64,000 bases of DNA from Glycomyces terrestris (GTDB taxonomy: Bacteria > Actinomycetota > Actinomycetes > Mycobacteriales > Micromonosporaceae): positions 496,001 to 560,000 of the forward strand of contig NZ_RSEB01000004.1 in the NCBI RefSeq assembly GCF_003933745.1. Reading direction: 5' to 3'. The notes under the pieces were generated by a model. That model saw only the letters and a list, made by a program, of their open reading frames with translations. It was not told the DNA's origin and made no database searches. This document shows, in pieces, positions 9,997-19,717 of the stretch (position 1 is the stretch's first letter; every line of letters begins with the position of its first letter). Position numbers and translations under genes: made by a program.

Positions 9997-12900
9997 TCAG
10001 GTGTCCAGCGCGGCGACCTCGGCGACTGAGTTCAGTCTCCGGCCCCGCTCGTAGGCCGCTTCGAACGCCTTGCGCCCCATGGTCGCAGCGAGCCGGCCGG
10101 CGATGCGGTCGACGTCGAAGCGTTCACCTTGCGGGAGTGGGATTCCGGCGTGCGCGCGCAGCGCGGCCGCGCCGCCCAGCAGGACCGCGGCCGTCTCGAC
10201 GTCGCCGAGGAGTGACCGGGCGCCGGCGATCCCCTCGATCGCGTGCGCGGCGGCGAACGGCTCCCGCCCGCGTGCGGCGGCCAGCGATTCGCGGTGGAGT
10301 CGCAGTGCGTCGTGTGCGTCGCCGCGCATCTCGGCGGCGAAGCCGAGTTCGGCCAGGAGCATCGTGTAGGCGTCGGCGAGCATCGGCGGGCCCGCGACCC
10401 ATGGGAGCCATTCGCGGGCGATGCGCTCGGCTTCATCGAGGTCCCCGCTGCGGCGGGCGGTGAACATGAGGCCGGTGGCGGCGAACATCCGGCAGAACGC
10501 CACCGACTGCTCGACGGCCATGTCGTAGGCCCTGCGGTGGAGCCGCCGCGCCTCGTCGAGGTCGCCGCGGAGCATCTCGACGCGGCCGAGCCGTGAGAGC
10601 CGGTACGACTGCTCCATGCGGAGGTCCAGGCCCTCGGCGAGGTCGAGGGCCTGGAGGTTGAGCCGTTTCGCGTCCTCGTACTCGCCGACGCTCTCGGCCC
10701 GCACCGCCAGCGTCTCAAGTGTCTGGAGCGTCCCCCAGGCGTCGCCGATCGCGGCGAAGGCGTCCCGGCCGCGCTCGGCGAGCAGCCGGGCCCGGGCGAG
10801 GTCGCCGCGCAGCATCGCGAACCACGACAGGGACGCGTCTACGGCCGCCGAGCCCCACCGGTCGCCGGCGGCCTCGAAGTACTCCCCCGCGCTGACGGCG
10901 AAGGCCTCGGCCGCGTCCGTGTCCTCGACGCCGAGGTGGGTGAGCGACAGGAACAGCTCGGCGCGGGCGCGCTCGTGCTGATCGGTCATGGCCGCGAGAT
11001 GCTTGGGCGCGTCGGCGAGGGTCAGGCCGTCTGCCGGGGCGGTCATCGCCGCGTAGCACGAGCGCCAGAACAGGGCCGAGGCGCGCAGCCCGTCGGGGGC
11101 CGGCCCGTCGATGCCGAGCGCGACCGCGAGCGACCGGGCCCCTTCGAGGACACTGCCGCGCAGGAACCAGTACCAGCTGAGCGCCACCGCGAGCCGCATG
11201 GCCTGCTCGGCCTCCCGTTGACGGACGGCGGTGTCGAATGCGATGTGGACGTTCGCGGCGTCGGCGTCGAGGCGGCGGAGCCACCGGCGCTGCCCGGGGC
11301 CGCGCAGCGCCGTCGCGGAGGCTTCGGCGAGGCGGGTGAAGCGGTCGAGGTGCGCCGTGGCCGCGGTCTCGTACGCGCCGGCTTCGCGCAGGCGTTCGCG
11401 CCCGTAGACCGCGACCGATTCGAGGAGCCGGTACCGCCGATCGCCGGAGGAGTCGTCGGTTCGCGCGAGCGACCGGTCGACCAGTCCCGCGAGCGCCGCG
11501 GCGGCCTCGTGCTCAGCGAGCTGGGAGGCGCAGAGAACAGCGACGGTCTCCAGGTCGGCGTCCCAGGCGGTCGACAGTGCGGTGAGGACGGTCCGCTCGG
11601 GCCCGCTCAGGAGCCGCCAGCTCCAGTCGAGGACGGCGCGGAGGGACCGCTGCCGCTCGGGCAGGCCCCGCGCTCGGGCGTCGAGGAGCCGGTCGTCCAG
11701 CTGCGCGGCGAGGGCGTCGACGCCGAGGGCGTGGACGCGGGTCGCGGCCAGCTCGAGCGCGAGCGGGAGCCGGTCGAGCCGGTCGCACAGCGCCGCGACG
11801 GCGGCGCGGTTCACAGGGGTGACCGCGAAGGCGGGGTCGGCGTCGGCCGCGCGGTCGGCGAAGAGCCGCACGGCCGCGTCCGCGTCGAGCGGGTCGACCC
11901 GCCGGAGGCGTTCCCCTGGGACCCGGAGCGGTTCGCGGCTGGTGGCGAGGATCCGCGTTCCGGGGCAGGCGGCGAGGAGCCGCGCGCACAGCTCGGCGGC
12001 CGGCTCCGCCAGGTGCTCGCAGTTGTCGAGGACCACCAGCGGCGGCTTGGACGCAAAGGCACCCTTGAGGACGGTGAGCGGGTCGCCGGCGCCGCCGGGT
12101 GCGATGCGCGGGGCGGATTCGAGCAGTCCCATCGCCTCGGCGACCGCGGCCGCGAGGCGCACGGCGTCGACGCCGGTGTCGAATGCGCCCAGTTCGATCA
12201 GCCAGGCCCCGCCGGGGGCCGGCGCGGCGGCGGCCGCGGCGAGGGCGAGGCGGGTCTTGCCGACGCCGCCGGGCCCCGTGAGCGTCACCAGCCTCGCCTC
12301 GGCGAGGGCCGCCAGGAGTGCGTCGAGGTCGCGTTCACGGCCGATGAGCGGGGTCGGCGCGGCGGGAAGGTTCCCGCGCGGGGCGGGCGCCAGTGCCGGG
12401 TCGTGGTTGAGCATCGCCCGGTGCAGCCCGCGCAGGTCCGGTCCCGGTTCGAGCCCGAGTTCGGACGCGAGCCGATCGCGCAGCATCCGGTACGACGCGA
12501 GCGCTTCGTTCTGGCGTCCGTCCAGGTACAGCGCCCGCATGTGGACCGCGCGCAGCCGCTCGCTCAGCGGGCGGTGCTCGATCAGCGCTGCGGCGTCGGC
12601 GAGGACCCCACCGCGGTGCCCGATCTCGAGCCGGGCCTCGAGCAGCGCCTCCCGCACGTCCATCCGGCGCGCTTCGAGCCGGGCCGCCTCGCCCGCGAGG
12701 ACGTCGTACTCGGCCAGCGCGGGCCCGCGCCACAGCCGCAGCGCCTCCTCGAGGAGCTCGACGCGCGCCGCCGCGCCCGCTTGCTCGGCTTGCACCGCGA
12801 GCGCTTCGAACCGGCCGGCGTCGACGTCCTCGGGCGCGGCGGCGATCCGGTAGCCGTCGCCGACGCGCTCGACGGCCGCGCCGAGCCGTCGCAGGTGGGA

Positions 12901-13101
12901 GACCTTCGTCTGCAGCGCCGCGCGCGGGTGCTTCGGCGGACGGCCGCCCCACAGGTCCTCGACGAGCCGGTCGACGGCGACCGTCCGGCCCGGGTCGACC
13001 AGGAGCCGCGCGAGCAGGGCCCGGACCTTCCGCTCGGCCACCGGCACCGGCTCGCCTGCGTCCGTCCGCACCTCGAGCGGCCCCAGGATTCCGAATCGCA
13101 C
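9997..13101 (-). CDS. SARP-type regulator with NB-ARC ATPase and TPR region (AfsR-like)
   Basis: A 1034-residue regulator. Residues 1-85 form an OmpR-type winged helix (FGILGPLEV, KVRALLARLLVDPGRTV, LWGGRPPKHPRAALQTKVSH). The bacterial transcriptional activation domain follows (about 95-240). The NB-ARC ATPase starts at about 250, with P-loop GPGGVGKT at 276-283 and VVLDNCEHL as the Walker B region. The C-terminal third is helical and TPR-like. These are cytoplasmic activators, often of secondary metabolism or export genes. GTG 13101 lies 6 nt after a minus-strand TAGGGT (-10-like) and lacks a clear ribosome binding site, so it is probably leaderless. It is divergent from a DHA2-type exporter, its likely target. 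Confidence 0.9.
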   Translation of the reverse strand: MRFGILGPLEVRTDAGEPVPVAERKVRALLARLLVDPGRTVAVDRLVEDLWGGRPPKHPRAALQTKVSHLRRLGAAVERVGDGYRIAAAPEDVDAGRFEALAVQAEQAGAAARVELLEEALRLWRGPALAEYDVLAGEAARLEARRMDVREALLEARLEIGHRGGVLADAAALIEHRPLSERLRAVHMRALYLDGRQNEALASYRMLRDRLASELGLEPGPDLRGLHRAMLNHDPALAPAPRGNLPAAPTPLIGRERDLDALLAALAEARLVTLTGPGGVGKTRLALAAAAAAPAPGGAWLIELGAFDTGVDAVRLAAAVAEAMGLLESAPRIAPGGAGDPLTVLKGAFASKPPLVVLDNCEHLAEPAAELCARLLAACPGTRILATSREPLRVPGERLRRVDPLDADAAVRLFADRAADADPAFAVTPVNRAAVAALCDRLDRLPLALELAATRVHALGVDALAAQLDDRLLDARARGLPERQRSLRAVLDWSWRLLSGPERTVLTALSTAWDADLETVAVLCASQLAEHEAAAALAGLVDRSLARTDDSSGDRRYRLLESVAVYGRERLREAGAYETAATAHLDRFTRLAEASATALRGPGQRRWLRRLDADAANVHIAFDTAVRQREAEQAMRLAVALSWYWFLRGSVLEGARSLAVALGIDGPAPDGLRASALFWRSCYAAMTAPADGLTLADAPKHLAAMTDQHERARAELFLSLTHLGVEDTDAAEAFAVSAGEYFEAAGDRWGSAAVDASLSWFAMLRGDLARARLLAERGRDAFAAIGDAWGTLQTLETLAVRAESVGEYEDAKRLNLQALDLAEGLDLRMEQSYRLSRLGRVEMLRGDLDEARRLHRRAYDMAVEQSVAFCRMFAATGLMFTARRSGDLDEAERIAREWLPWVAGPPMLADAYTMLLAELGFAAEMRGDAHDALRLHRESLAAARGREPFAAAHAIEGIAGARSLLGDVETAAVLLGGAAALRAHAGIPLPQGERFDVDRIAGRLAATMGRKAFEAAYERGRRLNSVAEVAALDT

Positions 13102-13210
13102 CCCCCAACCCTAACGAAGGGGCCCGGGCCGCAAGGAGACCGTGAGCGGACCGAAAGCGCGGCGCGGACCCTTGGGCCGGCAAGGACGACCCGAGGATTG
13201 GAGAACCGCC

Positions 13211-14731
13211 ATGGCGAACACCGAAGCCGCGCCCGCGAGAGCGGGCGCGCGGGAATGGGCGGGCATGGCGGTGCTGGCGCTGCCGGTGCTGCTGCTGTCC
13301 CTCGACCTGACCGTGCTGCACCTGGCCGCCCCCGCGCTCGGCGCGGACTTGGGCGCCTCGGGCACGCAGCTGCTGTGGATCCTCGACGTGTACGGCTTCA
13401 TGGTGGCCGGTCTCCTGGTGACCATGGGGAACCTCGGCGACCGAATCGGCCGCCGCCGGCTCCTGCTCATCGGCGCCGGCGCGTTCGGGGTCGCCTCGGT
13501 GGCGGCCGCGTACGCGCCCACCGCGGCAGCGCTCATCGCGGCCCGCGCGCTGCTGGGCGTCGCCGGGGCCACGCTCATGCCCTCGACGCTCGGGCTCGTC
13601 CGGGCGCTGTTTCGCGACCCGCGGCAGCGGGCCCTCGCGATCGGCGTGTGGAGCCTCGCGTTCACGCTCGGCGGTGCGATCGGCCCGATCGTCGGCGGCG
13701 TGCTCTTGGCGCACTTCTGGTGGGGCGCGGCGTTCCTGCTGGGCGTCCCGGTCATGCTCCTGCTCCTGGCCGCCGGACCGTTCCTGCTCCCGGAGGAGCG
13801 CGACGCCTCGGCGGGCCGCATCGACCTGCTCAGCGCCCTCCAGGCCCTGGGCACGATGCTCCCGGTCGTGTACGCGCTCAAGGAGTTCGCGAAGGACGGC
13901 TTCACGGCCGCGACGGCCGCCGCGCTGGCGGTCGGCGCGGTCTTCGCGGTGCTGTTCCTGCGCCGCCAGCGCCGCCTGGAGGACCCGCTGGTGGACCTGA
14001 CGCTGTTCCGCGCCCCGGGCTTCGCGGCCGCGCTGGGGGCGCTGCTGCTGTCGATGACGGCCCTGGGTGGCGTGCTCATGCTGTTCGTGCAGTACCTCCA
14101 GATGGTGAGGGGGCACACGGCGCTCGAAACCGGCCTGCTCCTGCTCCCGGGCGTCGCGGCGAGCGTCGCCGGGTCGCTTCTCGCGCCGCTCCTGGCCCGC
14201 CGTGCGCGCCCCGCGGTCCTCATCGGCGCCGGGATCGTCATGGCGGTCGCGGGGCTGCTCCTGTTCGCCGTGGTCGAGCCCGAGGGCGGCCTGTGGCCGC
14301 TCGTGGCCGGAACGGTCCTGATGTTCCTGGGCCTGACGCCGATCGCGGTCCTCGGCACCGGGCTCGTGGTCGACTCGGCCCCGAAGAAGCGGGCGTCCTC
14401 GGCCAGCTCGTTGTCGGAGACCGCCTCGGAGCTCGGCACGGCACTGAGCATCGCGCTCATCGGCTCGGTCATCACCGCGGTCTACACGACCCGCATGGCC
14501 GCCTTCGCCGGCGCGGCCCCGGGCGGGGCCCGAGACAACCTAGCGGCCGCACTCGACGCCGCCGCGAGCCTGCCCTCGCGCGATTCGGCCGCGCTCCTCG
14601 ACGCAGGCCGGGCCGCGTTCACCGACGCGCTCAACACCGGCGCCCTGGCGGCGGCCGCCGTCCTCCTGGCGGCCCTGGCGATCACGACGGCGGCGCTGCG
14701 GCGCGTCCCACCGCTGGGTGAATCCGACTAG
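13211..14731 (+). CDS. MFS drug exporter, DHA2 (EmrB/QacA) type
   Basis: A 506-residue membrane protein with about 14 hydrophobic segments. It opens with the DHA2 helix 1 motif (LLLSLDLTVLHLAAPALGADL), slightly varied, followed by the conserved loop GNLGDRIGRRRLLLIG. The helix 5 'antiporter motif' region is SLAFTLGGAIGPIVGGVL. It should export a drug or metabolite by proton antiport. The frame opens at 13142, but ATG 13211 has GGAG at 13200-13203, and the extra 23 residues of the longer form are not membrane-like. It is divergent from the SARP regulator. Confidence 0.9.
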   Translation: MANTEAAPARAGAREWAGMAVLALPVLLLSLDLTVLHLAAPALGADLGASGTQLLWILDVYGFMVAGLLVTMGNLGDRIGRRRLLLIGAGAFGVASVAAAYAPTAAALIAARALLGVAGATLMPSTLGLVRALFRDPRQRALAIGVWSLAFTLGGAIGPIVGGVLLAHFWWGAAFLLGVPVMLLLLAAGPFLLPEERDASAGRIDLLSALQALGTMLPVVYALKEFAKDGFTAATAAALAVGAVFAVLFLRRQRRLEDPLVDLTLFRAPGFAAALGALLLSMTALGGVLMLFVQYLQMVRGHTALETGLLLLPGVAASVAGSLLAPLLARRARPAVLIGAGIVMAVAGLLLFAVVEPEGGLWPLVAGTVLMFLGLTPIAVLGTGLVVDSAPKKRASSASSLSETASELGTALSIALIGSVITAVYTTRMAAFAGAAPGGARDNLAAALDAAASLPSRDSAALLDAGRAAFTDALNTGALAAAAVLLAALAITTAALRRVPPLGESD

Positions 14732-15051
14732 CGGCCGTCCCCGCAGTCGCTTCGGGGCTTCATGCGGCGGAGGTCGGATCGGGAATCGGGTTGCGTGCAC
14801 GGAGGGCGGCGCTCGCCATGGCGCGGTCTCACCGGGACCTCGCGATAGGCGTCGCCGAGTCGCTCGAGCAGCGCCGCCTCGGTGGCCGCAACTCCGGGCC
14901 GAATGCGGATGCGGCGCGCCACCCGCTTCCGGGTCGCGGTGGACAACGGCAGCACAGGACCAGGTCCTGACGAGGCGAGGACCGCTGGTTCGAGCGGCAG
15001 GGGCGGAAAGGGGGCCGGGCGCGACGCGCCCGGCCCTGGCCTCGCCCCGAC
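14732..15051. other. Intergenic region between convergent genes
   Basis: This 320-base stretch lies between the exporter and the PrsW gene. A 75-codon minus-strand frame (14728-14955) has an alternating helical look near its N-terminus, but it has no ribosome binding site and no family I recognise, so it is not called. The only clear element is the hairpin at 15012-15036. Confidence 0.45.
15012..15036. terminator. Hairpin terminator, exporter/PrsW convergence
   Basis: A perfect 11-bp GC stem (15012-15022 with 15026-15036) with a GAC loop lies 15 bases past the PrsW gene's stop on the minus strand. It probably terminates the PrsW operon. Confidence 0.5.
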
Positions 15052-16221
15052 TCAGCGCGCCGGCCCCCAGCACGCCGCCGGGTCACGCCTCGCCGCCGCG
15101 ACCGCGTCGCGCCGAGGCTGGACCGCGGCCGGGTCGAGCTGTTCGGGCATCCGCTCCTCCAAGAGGTCCAGCTCCAAGCGCTGCAAGCGTTCCTGCGAAG
15201 CCCGCACCGGACCGGACGGGAAGCGCCGCAGGTGGCGCCGTCGCGAGTGCCGGCGCGAAAGGCTGTGCGCCTCATCGGGAGCGAGCGTGCGGAGCATGAC
15301 CTCCTCCTCCGAGACCTGCGCCCAGCGCGCCCGGAAGCCGTGCCGCACGACCAGGACCACGAGCATCGTGATCGCGAAGTTCACCAGCGGCTTCGCGACG
15401 GTCCCCGCGAGTCCGCCGCCCAGCGGGCTGTCGAAGTACCAGTGCATGCCCATCGCCAGCGCCAGGCACCCGACCGCCACGGCGACCCGCCGCGCCCTCG
15501 ACCGGCCGTTCGCGCTCACCAGGTAACCGATCCCCGCCCCGGCGACCGCGCTCATCGCCCAGTGCGAGCCGATCCCGGTCAGCAGAATCCGCACCCACAG
15601 CACGTCGAACGTCGACCCGAGCGGGTCCACTCCGCCGGACACCCCGACCGCGTTGAGCCCGTAAGTGAAGTTCTCCATCACCTGGAAGCCGAGCCCGATC
15701 AGCGCCCCGTAGACGAGACCGTCGGCGGCAGTCCGCACGAGACGGGTCGAGACCGCGGCGAGCAGCACCACGCCCGCGGCCTTCGCCAGCTCCTCGTTCA
15801 GCGGCGCGCTCATCGCCGCCGCCCAGGCGCCGGCCCGCTCCACGCCGAGCGCCCGCGTCCAAGCCGGGACGAGCAGACCGTTCATCACCAGCGCGATCCC
15901 GCATGCGGCGAGCCCGCCCCACATGAGCGCGAGCCAGGTCCCGGACCACGGCGGGGCCTGCACCGGTCGCAGGATCCGCCGCGCGAGCCACAGCCCGACC
16001 GCGAGGGTCGGCACCAGCACGAGCACGTCGAGCACGGCGCTGGCCGGGAACGCCTGCGCGACGGGCAGGAAGTCCTTCTGGAGCGTCCACAACCCGAAGC
16101 CGGACGCCACGATCAGGCTCCAGAACGCCACCGACCGGACCTTGACGACCAGCGGGCGCGACGGTCCCGCAGCAGCAGGCGCCGCGACAGGCGCCGGTGT
16201 GGGATAGGCGTAAGCGGTCAC
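15052..16221 (-). CDS. PrsW family intramembrane metalloprotease
   Basis: A 389-residue protein with about nine membrane segments and the PrsW (CPBP-related) motifs: NEELAKAAG, the membrane motif QVMENFTYG, then HWAMSAVAG, and MGMHWYFDS late in the sequence. These Glu and His residues make the presumed metal site inside the membrane. B. subtilis PrsW cleaves an anti-sigma factor. The C-terminal tail is soluble and basic (SRRHSRRRHLRRF) and faces the cytoplasm. GTG 16221 is used rather than the upstream open frame: GGGGGAG precedes it and its GTGA overlaps the stop of the upstream membrane-protein gene, so the two are translationally coupled. The substrate is unknown; the coupled protein is the obvious candidate. 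Confidence 0.88.
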   Translation of the reverse strand: MTAYAYPTPAPVAAPAAAGPSRPLVVKVRSVAFWSLIVASGFGLWTLQKDFLPVAQAFPASAVLDVLVLVPTLAVGLWLARRILRPVQAPPWSGTWLALMWGGLAACGIALVMNGLLVPAWTRALGVERAGAWAAAMSAPLNEELAKAAGVVLLAAVSTRLVRTAADGLVYGALIGLGFQVMENFTYGLNAVGVSGGVDPLGSTFDVLWVRILLTGIGSHWAMSAVAGAGIGYLVSANGRSRARRVAVAVGCLALAMGMHWYFDSPLGGGLAGTVAKPLVNFAITMLVVLVVRHGFRARWAQVSEEEVMLRTLAPDEAHSLSRRHSRRRHLRRFPSGPVRASQERLQRLELDLLEERMPEQLDPAAVQPRRDAVAAARRDPAACWGPAR

Positions 16222-16814
16222 GACTCCCCCTCGAACGCGATGGAATCGATGAGCTGGGTGGCAGCGGACCAGTCGGTGTCGCCGGCATCGGCCGGCGCGA
16301 GGACCTTCGCGTCCACGGCCTGCACGCCTTCGGCGTCCGGGAGCACGAAGGCCTCGCCGGCCCGGCTTCCGATCTGCAGGCCGCCTTCGAGCCCGGTTGC
16401 GCCCGAGGACGTCTCGAACCCACCGGGACTGCCCAGCGACACCTGCGCGCCCGCGTGCCGTTCGACGTCCAGGAGCCGCCCCATGCCGGTCCACATCTGG
16501 CTCGGCGCAGTCTGGCCGTTGAAGATCACACTGGACAGCTCCACCGTCACGTCCCCTCGAGTGAGCACCAGCTGCGAGTCGAGATCACTGGCGGCGTCGT
16601 CGAGGACCCATCCCTCCCCGACCTGGACCGACGCTTGACGGTCGGCCCCGAACCCGATCACCGTTCCGGAGACCAGCGCTTCGCCCGCGGGCTGCGACTT
16701 CGCGAAGGCCGCCTCAGCGGCGATCATCACGAGCAGCAGCCCGACCACGGCGATCGGCACCCAGACGCGGTGCCTGCCCTGAACCGCGTTCCCCGCGGTT
16801 GCAATGTCGTTCAT
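16218..16814 (-). CDS. Single-pass membrane protein coupled to PrsW
   Basis: A 198-residue protein of no family I recognise. A short cytoplasmic N-terminus (about 15 residues) precedes one transmembrane helix (VWVPIAVVGLLLVMIAAEAA). The rest is a soluble, mostly beta extracytoplasmic domain containing TVIGFGADRQASVQVGEGW and a repeated pattern of short strands. Its TGA stop lies inside the GTGA that starts the PrsW gene, so the proteins are made together. ATG 16814 has a weak GAAGG upstream; an in-frame ATG at 16844 would add 10 residues. By context it may be the substrate, regulator or partner of the protease. Confidence 0.6.
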   Translation of the reverse strand: MNDIATAGNAVQGRHRVWVPIAVVGLLLVMIAAEAAFAKSQPAGEALVSGTVIGFGADRQASVQVGEGWVLDDAASDLDSQLVLTRGDVTVELSSVIFNGQTAPSQMWTGMGRLLDVERHAGAQVSLGSPGGFETSSGATGLEGGLQIGSRAGEAFVLPDAEGVQAVDAKVLAPADAGDTDWSAATQLIDSIAFEGES

Positions 16815-17005
16815 GCCTTCAACATAACCGCTTTCGCGGTCCATGCATCCTGCGAAAACTCTAAGATGGCGGCTCTGTGAGAACTCCGATCCAAACTCGA
16901 AATCGGCGGCCGTGTCCGGCCTTGCTCGATGCGGTCGCATCGGCCGCCGGTTCCCGGCAGATGCACAAGTCGTCATTCGAACCCGGTCGAGGAGTCCGGG
17001 CTCCG

Positions 17006-19597
17006 TCAGTTCCTTGCGACGGTGGCGAGCTGGGTGCGGTTGGCGATGCCGAGCTTCGCGTACGCGTGCGACAGGTGGGTCTTGACGGTCGCGCGGCTCA
17101 TGAACAGCTTCCCGGCGATCTCCGGATTCGTCATCCCGGTGATCGCGAGCTCGACCACGCTCACTTCGGTGGGTGTCAGGCTCGCCCAACCGCTCGCGGG
17201 CCGGGAGCGGCGCCCGCGCGCCCGCCTGGCGTATGCGACGGCCTCCTCGAGCGCCATCGACCGCCCTTCCCGGCGGGCCTCCGACTCGCCGGGCAGGTCC
17301 AGTTCGGACGGACTGAGTCCGATCTCCTCGCGCGCCCGGTCGCAGGCCCCGAAGAGGCGCGCGGCCTCGGGGCCGCCTTCCGCTAGCGCCGCAAGATGTT
17401 CGAGGCTGGACACACAGCTCAGGCGCAGGCCGTGCTCGGCGCGGATCGCGAGCGCCTCGTGGTGGGCCTCCTCGGCCCACTTCGGGTCGGGCGCGAGTTC
17501 GCCCCGGACCTCGAACGCGTCGGCGACCAGGCCGGGCATCTGGAGTTCGCGGCCGGCGCGCATGGCCATCTCCACGTGAGCGTTCGCGGCGTCGCCGGGC
17601 CCCAGGGCGCGGGCGAGTCCGAGCCGGGCGTCCGGGGCCAGGAGGTGCTCGGGGATCCCGCCCGGGTTCGCGAGGTCGCGCTCGTACCAGTGCCGGGCCT
17701 GCGCTCGGTCCCCGGCGTCGAGGTGGAGGTCGCCGACGCAGGTGAAGAACCAGGGTATGAACGGCGGTGGTTCGACGTTCGCGTCGATCTCGACCAGCAG
17801 CGCCAGTGCGGCCCACGAGTCGGCGGGCCGTCCCGCCCACCGCGCGACCCGCGCGAGTGCGATGCGCGCCATGCCGATCCGGTGGAAGTCGCCCAGCGGC
17901 TCGGCCAGGGCCAGGGCCTCGCGCGCCCGCTCGTCGGCCCGGCGCAGGTCGCCGCCGAGGGCCATGCTCACCGCGAGGATTCCGCACGCGGTGGAGGCGA
18001 CCTCGCGGTCGCCTCGCGCGGCCAGCCCGCGCATGCCGTCCTCGAGGAGCCCCGCGGCTCGGGCGTGGTCGTCCCGGCGGTGGTGGACCATGCCGATGAG
18101 GACGTTCGCCGCGTCGCGGACGAAGCCGTCGCCGAGCCCGGCGGCCCGTTCCCGGGCCTCGGACGCCATCTGCTGGGCCGCGTCGAGGTCGTCGTAGAGG
18201 CGGTCGATCGCCGTCAGCAGCAGCGCGAGGCAGGCCGAGCGCTTCTCCCCCGCCTCCTCGGCCAGAGCGAACGCCTGGGCAGCGAGCTCGCTGCCCGTGC
18301 GCCGCTCGTTGGTGTCGGCGACCAGGGCCGTCCCGGTCAGCAGCCGCGCCTGGAGTGGGGTGCGCTCGCCCTCGCCGAGGCGCGCGGCCCGGCGCAGGAG
18401 TTCCAGTCCCTCGCGGCCGCGCCGGCTCGAATGCCAGAACCAGGGCAGCTCGGCCGCCAGCTCCCGTCCGAGGACGGGATCCGGTCGTGACAGGCCCCAG
18501 TCGATGGCGGCGTGGAAGTTCTCGTATTCGGACGCGACCGCGGCCCGCCACGCGTCCTTGTCGGTGTCGATCAACGCCCGCCATGAACGCACCTGCGACA
18601 GGCAGGTCTCCAGGTGGCGGCCGCGCACCGCGTCGCCTGCGCCGGTGGCCTCGAGGCACTGCCCGGCGAACTCGCGGACCGTCTCCAGCATCCTGAACCG
18701 GGTCGCCGCGCCGCCGGTGTCCGCGACGAGCAGGGACTTCTCGACCAGGCTCCGCAGGCTCTCCAGGACAGGTCCGCGCTCCTCGCACAGCGACTGGGCC
18801 GACGCCGCGCAGAACCCGCCGCGGAAGACGGCGAGCTGCTCGAACAGGCGGCGCTCGGACTCTTGGAGCAGGTCGTAGCTCCATGCCATGGACGCCGCGA
18901 GCGTCTGGTGGCGGGCCGCCACGCCGTGCGGGCCGCGGACCAGGAGCCGGAACCGGTCGTCGAGTCCGTCCAGGATCTCCCGCATCGACAAGGTCCCCGA
19001 CCAGGCCGCCGCGAGCTCGACCGCCAGCGGCATCCCCTCCATGCGCGCGCAGGCGGCGAGCACGACCGGATCCTGTGCGGCGCCGAGGTCTCCGGCGCGC
19101 TCGGCGAACAGCCGCACCGAGTCCTCCCGGCTCATCGGCGGCACCCGCCAGACCGCTTCGCCCGGCAGGCGCAGCGGCTCGCGGCTGGTGCACAGGACCG
19201 TCAGCAGCGGGCACCGCCGCAGCAGTTCACCCACGACGTCGGCGGCGGCCTCGCGCACGTGCTCGCAGTTGTCCAGGCACAGGAGCGTGCGCTGCTCCGC
19301 GAGACGGCCCGCGAGCACGCCGATGCCGTCCCGGTCGGCGGTGCGGAGCACGCCGAGCGCGTCCGCCACGAGTTCGGGGACGGCGAGCGGGTCGGCGGTC
19401 GCGGACAGGTCGACCCAGTGGCGGCCCTCGAAGGCCGCGTCCCGGGCGGCGCGGATCGCCAGCCGCGTCTTCCCGCACCCGCCCGGACCGACCAGGCTCA
19501 CCAGGCGCGATGACGCCACCGCGGCGCCGACCGCTCGGAGCTCGGCATCACGCCCGATGAAACCGGTGAGTTCGAGTGGGATCGCGCCGTCGTCCAT
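17006..19597 (-). CDS. LuxR-family regulator with N-terminal ATPase domain
   Basis: An 863-residue regulator. The N-terminal ATPase has P-loop GPGGCGKT at 37-44, LLCLDNCEHVREAAADV as the Walker B region and CTSREPLRLPGEAVWRVPP as the sensor block. The middle is TPR-like. A C-terminal LuxR helix-turn-helix spans about 800-860 (LTPTEVSVVELAITGMTNPE, then FMSRATVKTHLSHAYAKLG). It should bind DNA as an ATP- and signal-dependent activator in the cytoplasm. The start ATG 19597 lacks a ribosome binding site, but CAGACT lies 6 nt upstream, close to the leaderless pattern seen elsewhere here. It is divergent from the DUF1579-like gene and upstream of the membrane protein/PrsW pair on the same strand. 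Confidence 0.9.
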   Translation of the reverse strand: MDDGAIPLELTGFIGRDAELRAVGAAVASSRLVSLVGPGGCGKTRLAIRAARDAAFEGRHWVDLSATADPLAVPELVADALGVLRTADRDGIGVLAGRLAEQRTLLCLDNCEHVREAAADVVGELLRRCPLLTVLCTSREPLRLPGEAVWRVPPMSREDSVRLFAERAGDLGAAQDPVVLAACARMEGMPLAVELAAAWSGTLSMREILDGLDDRFRLLVRGPHGVAARHQTLAASMAWSYDLLQESERRLFEQLAVFRGGFCAASAQSLCEERGPVLESLRSLVEKSLLVADTGGAATRFRMLETVREFAGQCLEATGAGDAVRGRHLETCLSQVRSWRALIDTDKDAWRAAVASEYENFHAAIDWGLSRPDPVLGRELAAELPWFWHSSRRGREGLELLRRAARLGEGERTPLQARLLTGTALVADTNERRTGSELAAQAFALAEEAGEKRSACLALLLTAIDRLYDDLDAAQQMASEARERAAGLGDGFVRDAANVLIGMVHHRRDDHARAAGLLEDGMRGLAARGDREVASTACGILAVSMALGGDLRRADERAREALALAEPLGDFHRIGMARIALARVARWAGRPADSWAALALLVEIDANVEPPPFIPWFFTCVGDLHLDAGDRAQARHWYERDLANPGGIPEHLLAPDARLGLARALGPGDAANAHVEMAMRAGRELQMPGLVADAFEVRGELAPDPKWAEEAHHEALAIRAEHGLRLSCVSSLEHLAALAEGGPEAARLFGACDRAREEIGLSPSELDLPGESEARREGRSMALEEAVAYARRARGRRSRPASGWASLTPTEVSVVELAITGMTNPEIAGKLFMSRATVKTHLSHAYAKLGIANRTQLATVARN

Positions 19598-19717
19598 GGG
19601 TTGAGTCTGCCACCCCGGCGGGCCGATCGCCGATATCGGCCACCTGGCCGATCTTCCGGGCCGCCGAACCGGCGAACATGGTCTTCAACAGCGAGAACAC
19701 CGCACTGAGGAGTGGAC

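Noticed and set aside
10936-14721. Very long plus-strand frame through the SARP and exporter genes
   Set aside because: Antisense to the SARP gene and out of frame with the exporter; no domain recognisable.
14728-14955. 75-codon minus-strand frame in the exporter/PrsW gap
   Set aside because: Some helical character but no ribosome binding site, promoter or recognisable family; could be decayed sequence.
16218-19214. 998-codon frame joining the LuxR region to the membrane protein
   Set aside because: Only the last 198 codons (from 16814) look like a protein; the rest is an out-of-frame shadow of the LuxR-type gene.
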